Shown here piece after piece: positions 59,392 through 64,000 of a stretch of DNA of 64,000 bases. Numbering within the stretch: the first letter of the stretch is position 1; every line of letters starts with the position of its first letter. Source of the DNA: Bradyrhizobium mercantei (lineage in GTDB: Bacteria; Pseudomonadota; Alphaproteobacteria; Rhizobiales; Xanthobacteraceae); the NCBI RefSeq assembly GCF_001982635.1, contig NZ_MKFI01000011.1:62001-126000 (forward strand), read 5' to 3'. The notes beneath the pieces were generated by a model. It was given only the letters and a program-made list of their open reading frames with translations, was not told the DNA's origin and did not search any database. A program made the position numbers and the translations under genes.

Positions 59392-60390
59392 ATGTTGAGT
59401 CACAGCCAAAACGCCCGCATTTCCCATGCAATTTCGCCTGTGCGCGGCAATCGCGAGGGAGCCCAGCGTCTCGATTCAGACGCAGCTGTTTCGCCTGTCC
59501 GGATTTGCGACACGTCGCTTGGCAAGCAACCGGCACTCGCAGCGGATATGCCAACCCGGTCATCGCTGCCGAACGGTGCTCCGGAGCGTCGCATCAATCC
59601 CGTCGGCAGGGCTGCGACCGCCGGCGTCCCCCGGGAAACCATCGGCGGGCTGCGGCTCGCCGTGCTCGATCGCGAGCAGACCGCGGACTTCATGGTCGAG
59701 GCGGTGCATCCGAACCGGCGTGTCAATCGCCCGCTCTATTTGACCTCCGCCAACGGCGAGGTGCTGTCGCGCTGCTCGACCGAGCCGATGACCGATCGTC
59801 TGTTCCGCGCCGCCGACCTGATCAATGCCGACGGCCAGCCGCTGGTCATGGTGTCCAAGCTCCGTTCGCCGAACCCGCTTCCCGAGCGCGTCGCGACCAC
59901 GGATCTGTTCCACGACGTCGCGCGCAAGGCGGAGGAGCTCGGGCTGACCTTCTATCTGTTCGGCGCGAACGAAGCCGAGAACGAGGCCGCCATCGCCAAT
60001 GTCCGCCGGGCGTATCCGGCGCTCAAGATCGTCGGCCATTCGCACGGCTATCTGCGCGGCGATGCGCTGCGGGCCAAGGTCGACGAGATCAACGCGCTGG
60101 CGCCGGACTTCCTCTGGGTCGCGCTTGGCGTGCCCTATGAGCAGGCCTTCGTCGACGAATACATGCCGCGGCTCGGCAATGTCGGCGTCATCAAGACTTC
60201 GGGCGGATTGTTCAACTTCCTGTCCGGCTCGCGGCCGCGCGCGCCGCGATGGATGCAGATCGTCGGCCTCGAATGGGCCTGGCGGCTCTGGCTCGAGCCG
60301 CGCCGGCTGCTCTGGCGGTACCTGACGACCAACCCGCACGCTCTCTATCTGCTGTTCAACCGGACCCGATCCTCAGCGACCAAAGACTGA
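59392..60390 (+). CDS. WecB/TagA/CpsF-family glycosyltransferase
   Basis: The 332-residue protein has the family pattern TSANGEVLSRCSTEPM, LINADGQPLVMVSKL, LTFYLFGANEAENEAAIANVR, FLWVALGVPYEQAFV and TSGGLFNFLSGSRPRAPRWMQIVGLEWAWRLWLEPRRL. It transfers ManNAc, ManNAcA or GlcA-type sugars to lipid-linked intermediates. About 90 residues before the core are disordered and may be partly non-coding if a later start is used. The next gene, a ligase, starts 73 bases on. Confidence 0.88.
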   Translation: MLSHSQNARISHAISPVRGNREGAQRLDSDAAVSPVRICDTSLGKQPALAADMPTRSSLPNGAPERRINPVGRAATAGVPRETIGGLRLAVLDREQTADFMVEAVHPNRRVNRPLYLTSANGEVLSRCSTEPMTDRLFRAADLINADGQPLVMVSKLRSPNPLPERVATTDLFHDVARKAEELGLTFYLFGANEAENEAAIANVRRAYPALKIVGHSHGYLRGDALRAKVDEINALAPDFLWVALGVPYEQAFVDEYMPRLGNVGVIKTSGGLFNFLSGSRPRAPRWMQIVGLEWAWRLWLEPRRLLWRYLTTNPHALYLLFNRTRSSATKD

Positions 60391-60463
60391 AGTCCAGCGA
60401 GTGCAATGTGCGCTCCGGCCGATCCACCGGAGGCGCAAGCTCATCTGATGAGCGGAGTACAAT

Positions 60464-61753
60464 ATGGATGGCCGTGCCCTCGATAGCTCGACCTGGCAGG
60501 CGCCCGGCGTAGAGGCGGAAAGCTTCGCGCGGACCGTCGTCAGCTGGTCGATCACCATCAACGTGATCATGTCGATGGGGACCTTTCACGCCGCGCTGCT
60601 GCCGACCGAGTTGACCCTGCTGCAGCAGGCTGTCGCGCTGCTGATGTGGGGCGTGCTGATTTACGCCAGCCTGTTCATCCGTCCGCGCCTGCGACTGGCC
60701 TTCAATCTCGACACGTTTGCCATTGTCGCTTTCTATGCGTTCGCGACGGTTTCCGTGTTCTGGACAAGCATGAGCGCTGCCTCGCTCATGAAGGCGGCGG
60801 CGCTTGCGATCACGACGCTTGGCGCGTTCTGCATGATCACCCGCCTCGACATCGACGACATCGTGAAGGCGACCACCCGCGGCCTGTTCGTGCTGATCGC
60901 GGGCTCGGCATTCTGTGCGGTCGCCCTGCCGGACATCGGGATCGATCAGACCTGGATGCACAAAGGGCAGTGGCAAGGTGTCTTCGAGTCGAAGCAAACC
61001 CTGGGCTTCGCCGCCGCCTATCTGATGTTCTTTGCCTGTTACCGGAAGATCACCGGGCAGGGATGGCTGCCGTTCCTCGTGACGTTTCTGCTGGCCTCGG
61101 CCTGCGTCATGCTCTCGGAGTCGCGCGGCGCCGGCGCCTTGTCGCTGGTTGCCTGCGCGCTGCTGCTGACCTCGCTGTGGTCGGTCAGGTGCATGCAGGT
61201 CTATGCGATCCTGCCCTGCGTCATGTGCGTCGCGGCGGCGCTGCTGATCCTGTATTTCTACACGACCGGATACGACTCGATCCACGTCTTCGACACGACG
61301 ATCGATTTTACCGAAAGAACCTTCATCTGGCAGTACGCGATCAGCCATTTCGACGACGCGCCGCTGTTCGGATTCGGCATCAACGGATTCTGGACCAATC
61401 CGGAGATCTACGATTATTTCAACCAGAACCACGGCTGGGTGCTCGACAATTACCACAATGGCTACATCGCGGTTCTTATCGAGACCGGATTCCTGGGCTA
61501 TGTCCTGTTCACGGCCAGTGTCTTCCTGTTTTCCTACAAGGTGCTCTGCCTGATCGCAGGACGCGCAATCGATCGTCTGCATTGCGCGCTGATCATCGGG
61601 TTCGTCTTCCTCAACTGCCAGACCAATTTCACCGAGACGGTGTTCCTTCGCTCGACGATGTTCACATCGGTGCTGTTGATCGCGTTCTTCCTTGCCGTGT
61701 GCCGGTCGCTGCCGCCGTCGCGCGTGCGGCTGCGCGAAGTGGAGCAGCCATGA
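60464..61753 (+). CDS. O-antigen ligase/Wzy-like polymerase
   Basis: The 429-residue protein has about 10-12 membrane helices and the Wzy_C-type periplasmic loop. SRGAGALSLVACALLL is the typical sequence before the loop, and the loop is marked by FTERTFIWQYAISHFDDAPLFGFGINGFW. It should polymerise repeat units or ligate them. Its stop overlaps the start of the GH5 gene (ATGA), so translation is coupled. Confidence 0.87.
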   Translation: MDGRALDSSTWQAPGVEAESFARTVVSWSITINVIMSMGTFHAALLPTELTLLQQAVALLMWGVLIYASLFIRPRLRLAFNLDTFAIVAFYAFATVSVFWTSMSAASLMKAAALAITTLGAFCMITRLDIDDIVKATTRGLFVLIAGSAFCAVALPDIGIDQTWMHKGQWQGVFESKQTLGFAAAYLMFFACYRKITGQGWLPFLVTFLLASACVMLSESRGAGALSLVACALLLTSLWSVRCMQVYAILPCVMCVAAALLILYFYTTGYDSIHVFDTTIDFTERTFIWQYAISHFDDAPLFGFGINGFWTNPEIYDYFNQNHGWVLDNYHNGYIAVLIETGFLGYVLFTASVFLFSYKVLCLIAGRAIDRLHCALIIGFVFLNCQTNFTETVFLRSTMFTSVLLIAFFLAVCRSLPPSRVRLREVEQP

Positions 61754-62772
61754 CCGTGGTTCGATTGCTTCAAAGAGTATCTTGCGCGCTGCTGGCGGCG
61801 GGGCTTTCCGCCCTGCTGATCTCGCCGGTGAATGGCGCCGGGCAGGGCGCGTCTCCGGGGGGCGCGGCATTGGGGCGCGGCATCAACATTCTTGGCTATG
61901 ACGGCATCTGGGACGGCCATCAGAACGCACCGTTCCGTCTGGAAAACCTCGCGGCCATCCGCAACGCCGGCTTTTCGCATGTCCGGATCAACTTCTTCGG
62001 CTTCCGGCGCATGGATTCGGGCAACATGCTGGACGACGCGGTCCTGCGGCGCCTCGACGCCGTGATCGAGCAGGTGCTGGCGAACAGGCTCGTTCCGGTC
62101 CTCGATGAGCACGACACCGATCTTTGCCAGCGCGACGTTGCGGACTGCAGCGTGAAGCTCAAGGCGTTCTGGCGCCAGATCGCGTCGCGCTATGCGGGGA
62201 AATATCCGGCGCTGGTGTTCGAGATCCTCAACGAGCCCGGCGGCAACATGAGTTCGGCCGAGTGGAATGCGCTGCTCGCCGATTGCCTTGCAATCATCAG
62301 GGGAACGAATCCGAAGCGCAACGTGATGGTCGCCATCCTGAACACCGAGGAGCTGCCGGTCGACCAGCTGGCGTTGCCGGCCGGCGACAGAAACCTCATC
62401 GTCACGTTCCACTATTACCTGCCGCTGCAATTCACCCATCAGGGCGCACCGTGGTCGGCGACCTTCTCGAAGATCGGCCCGCTGAATTGGGGCTCTGCGG
62501 AAGACGAGGCGAGGGCCTCTGCCGATTTCGACAAGATCCGGATCTGGTCGGAGAAAGAACAGCGCCCGATCTACCTTGGCGAGTTCGGCGTCTACGAGCG
62601 CGCTCCCGCGGAGAGCCGCGCGAAGTACCTGTCGTTCATGGCGAGAGGCGCGGAGCGAAACGGCTGGGCGTGGGCCTATTGGCAATTCGATCACGATTTC
62701 GCGGCATTCGACGGCGCCCGGCAGCGCTGGAAGGCGGACATCCTGCGCGCGATCATTCCACCGCGTCGCTAG
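61750..62772 (+). CDS. Exported GH5-family glycoside hydrolase
   Basis: The 340-residue protein has a signal peptide (LLQRVSCALLAAGLSALLISPVNG) and the GH5 (beta/alpha)8 fold. The acid/base E162 is in FEILNEPGG and the nucleophile E278 in YLGEFGVY. GH5 enzymes cut beta-glucan or mannan backbones. As the last gene of an exopolysaccharide operon it may trim the polymer or help its release. Coupled to the ligase by ATGA. Its stop codon overlaps that of the convergent amidohydrolase gene (CTAG). Confidence 0.9.
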   Translation: MTVVRLLQRVSCALLAAGLSALLISPVNGAGQGASPGGAALGRGINILGYDGIWDGHQNAPFRLENLAAIRNAGFSHVRINFFGFRRMDSGNMLDDAVLRRLDAVIEQVLANRLVPVLDEHDTDLCQRDVADCSVKLKAFWRQIASRYAGKYPALVFEILNEPGGNMSSAEWNALLADCLAIIRGTNPKRNVMVAILNTEELPVDQLALPAGDRNLIVTFHYYLPLQFTHQGAPWSATFSKIGPLNWGSAEDEARASADFDKIRIWSEKEQRPIYLGEFGVYERAPAESRAKYLSFMARGAERNGWAWAYWQFDHDFAAFDGARQRWKADILRAIIPPRR

Positions 62773-63980
62773 GCCCCGCCGGCTTGCCTGACGACGCGAT
62801 TGTCGCGCGCGACGAGGACCCCGGCCTTGTAGACCGATCGCCCGGCGGGCCGCGCGACCACGGCCTCCTGGATGTGCACGGCGTTCAAGGTCACGAAATC
62901 GGCCTTGGCTCCGACATGCAGGCCGTAGTCTTCGAGCCTCAGCGCCTTGGCGCCGGCCGCGGTCACCATATCGAACGCGATCGCGAGTTCGTCATCGGTG
63001 TAGAAACCCGAGCGGTATCCGATCATCATCGCACGGCCCAGCATGTCGCCGTCGCCATAGGGCCACCAGGAGTCGCGGATGTTGTCATTGCCGCTGAACA
63101 CGGTGACGCCGGCTTTCCTGAGCGTGGCGACAGGCGGAAACGGCCGGCTGCCCGGCGCATTGGTCATGATCGCCACGCCCGAGCGCGCCAGGATATCGGC
63201 GGTCTTCTTCAGCGCATCGGCGGGGATGTCGCCGAGCCCGTAGGCGTGGCTGACGGCGACGCGGCCTTCCATGCCGAGCGCGCGCGTCCGTGCCGCGATC
63301 TGCTCGACCTCGAAGGCGCCGAGCATGCCGCCATCATGGAGATGGATGTCGACGTCGACGCCGTGCTTCTGCGCGACACCGAACACGACGGCGAGATGCC
63401 CTTCGACATCCCGGTCGAAACTCGCGGGATCGAGCCCGCCGACGGCATTGGCGCCGAGCTTGATGGCGTCGTCGAGCAATTGCGGCGTGCCGGGGCTGCT
63501 CAGGATCCCGCTCTGCGGAAACGCCACCAGCTGGATGTCGATCAGGTGCTTATATTCGTCGCGCACCCTGAGGATGGTCTCGAGCGACTTCAATCCGACC
63601 GAGCCGTCGACCATGACGTGGCTGCGCATCTGCGTCGTGCCATGCCCGATGCAGAGGTCGAGCTGGTTCCGTGCCCGCACGTCCATTGGAGCTGCGGCAG
63701 CAAGGTTCTCGGCCTGGAACGCAACCCGCTCATGGACGTCGAAACCATTGGTGCAGGGACGGTGCGGCCGCCAGCTGTCGCCGTAGAAGCTGGTGTCGAG
63801 ATGGATGTGGCCCTCGACGAAGCCGGGCACGACGAGCGCATTGCCGAGATCGACGACCTCGGCGCCGACGGGGCGCGCGCCGCTCGCTTCGATCGCAACG
63901 ATGCGGCCGCCACGAACCAGTATATCGCGGCGCGTGCCGTCACCGAGCCTGGCATTGATGAAGAGTTTGTCAGCCGGCAT
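62769..63980 (-). CDS. Cytosine-deaminase-like amidohydrolase
   Basis: The 403-residue protein is a metal-dependent hydrolase. The metal-site motif HIHLD is in VVPGFVEGHIHLDTSFYG, with a second His site at VDIHLHDGG and H244-type SHAYGLGD, and Asp in FSGNDNIRDSWW. The layout resembles cytosine or creatinine-type deaminases of the amidohydrolase superfamily. Substrate is not defined. Its start lies 20 bases from the window end with no ribosome-binding site assessed. It converges on the GH5 gene. Confidence 0.87.
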   Translation of the reverse strand: MPADKLFINARLGDGTRRDILVRGGRIVAIEASGARPVGAEVVDLGNALVVPGFVEGHIHLDTSFYGDSWRPHRPCTNGFDVHERVAFQAENLAAAAPMDVRARNQLDLCIGHGTTQMRSHVMVDGSVGLKSLETILRVRDEYKHLIDIQLVAFPQSGILSSPGTPQLLDDAIKLGANAVGGLDPASFDRDVEGHLAVVFGVAQKHGVDVDIHLHDGGMLGAFEVEQIAARTRALGMEGRVAVSHAYGLGDIPADALKKTADILARSGVAIMTNAPGSRPFPPVATLRKAGVTVFSGNDNIRDSWWPYGDGDMLGRAMMIGYRSGFYTDDELAIAFDMVTAAGAKALRLEDYGLHVGAKADFVTLNAVHIQEAVVARPAGRSVYKAGVLVARDNRVVRQAGGA

Positions 63981-64000
63981 CGGACCTGTCCTTCTTCGCT

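Noticed and set aside
1..64000. CRISPR array or insertion sequence
   Set aside because: The repeated palindromes are few, unevenly spaced and have no unique spacers of constant size, and no Cas gene or transposase frame was found.

Overview
The window looks like a chromosomal segment of a Bradyrhizobium-type alphaproteobacterium. The DNA is GC-rich. It carries an alphaproteobacterial RpoH, a Tat-exported molybdenum hydroxylase next to a PQQ dehydrogenase, many acyl-CoA catabolism genes, and several palindromic repeat families that I associate with Bradyrhizobium and Rhodopseudomonas genomes. The genus is inferred from content, not from a marker-gene tree.

Layout. 0.2-4 kb: response-regulator receiver, LysE exporter, a 24-residue lysine-rich protein with its own terminator, a membrane diguanylate cyclase and an exported amidase. 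4-9.9 kb: accessory stretch with a beta-rich protein, an alpha/beta hydrolase, an NADPH:quinone-type oxidoreductase, orphan small proteins and an orphan Lon N-domain protein; two near-identical repeat elements lie here in inverted orientation about 3 kb apart. 10.1-12.7 kb: rpoH, rluD and a divergent membrane protein. 12.8-18.6 kb: oxidative periplasmic block with a Tat Rieske protein, a PQQ alcohol dehydrogenase with a lanthanide-type active-site Asp pair, and an IorAB-like molybdenum hydroxylase. 19.1 kb: tRNA-Glu(CTC), touching a convergent AraC-type regulator. 20.3-25.1 kb: DUF3047 protein, a divergent MFS/TetR pair around a large operator, and a stand-alone ketoacyl synthase with a palindrome over its promoter.

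25.2-31.6 kb is accessory DNA with repeat copies and orphan genes: a PilZ protein, beta-rich and glycine-rich proteins, a DUF2235 hydrolase, and an HGGxSTG protein with a coupled partner. 32-36.4 kb: DMSO-reductase-family enzyme, an exported hydrolase and a PhzF-like isomerase. 36.4-49.6 kb: an HxlR regulator diverging from a 12-gene catabolic operon (isomerase, acyl-CoA ligase, two SDRs, paired acyl-CoA dehydrogenases, thiolase, flavin oxidoreductase, enoyl-CoA hydratase, iron alcohol dehydrogenase, GST-like protein, solute-binding protein). Two copies of one 17-bp operator sit in the two divergent promoters.

49.7-62.8 kb is an exopolysaccharide locus: glycan-type beta-propeller protein, GT4 transferase, Wzz-like co-polymerase with a degenerate kinase domain, Wzx-like flippase, FAD oxidoreductase, CelD-like acyltransferase, WecB/TagA transferase, Wzy-like ligase/polymerase and a GH5 hydrolase. 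An initiating phosphoglycosyltransferase and an outer-membrane exporter are not seen. The window ends with a cytosine-deaminase-like amidohydrolase.

I found no CRISPR array, no transposase and no rRNA. The clearest candidates for new biology are the operator/promoter architectures at 22.9, 25.2 and 37.0 kb, the catabolic operon, the degenerate EPS co-polymerase, the orphan Lon N-domain protein and the repeat-rich accessory DNA between 23.6 and 30.5 kb.
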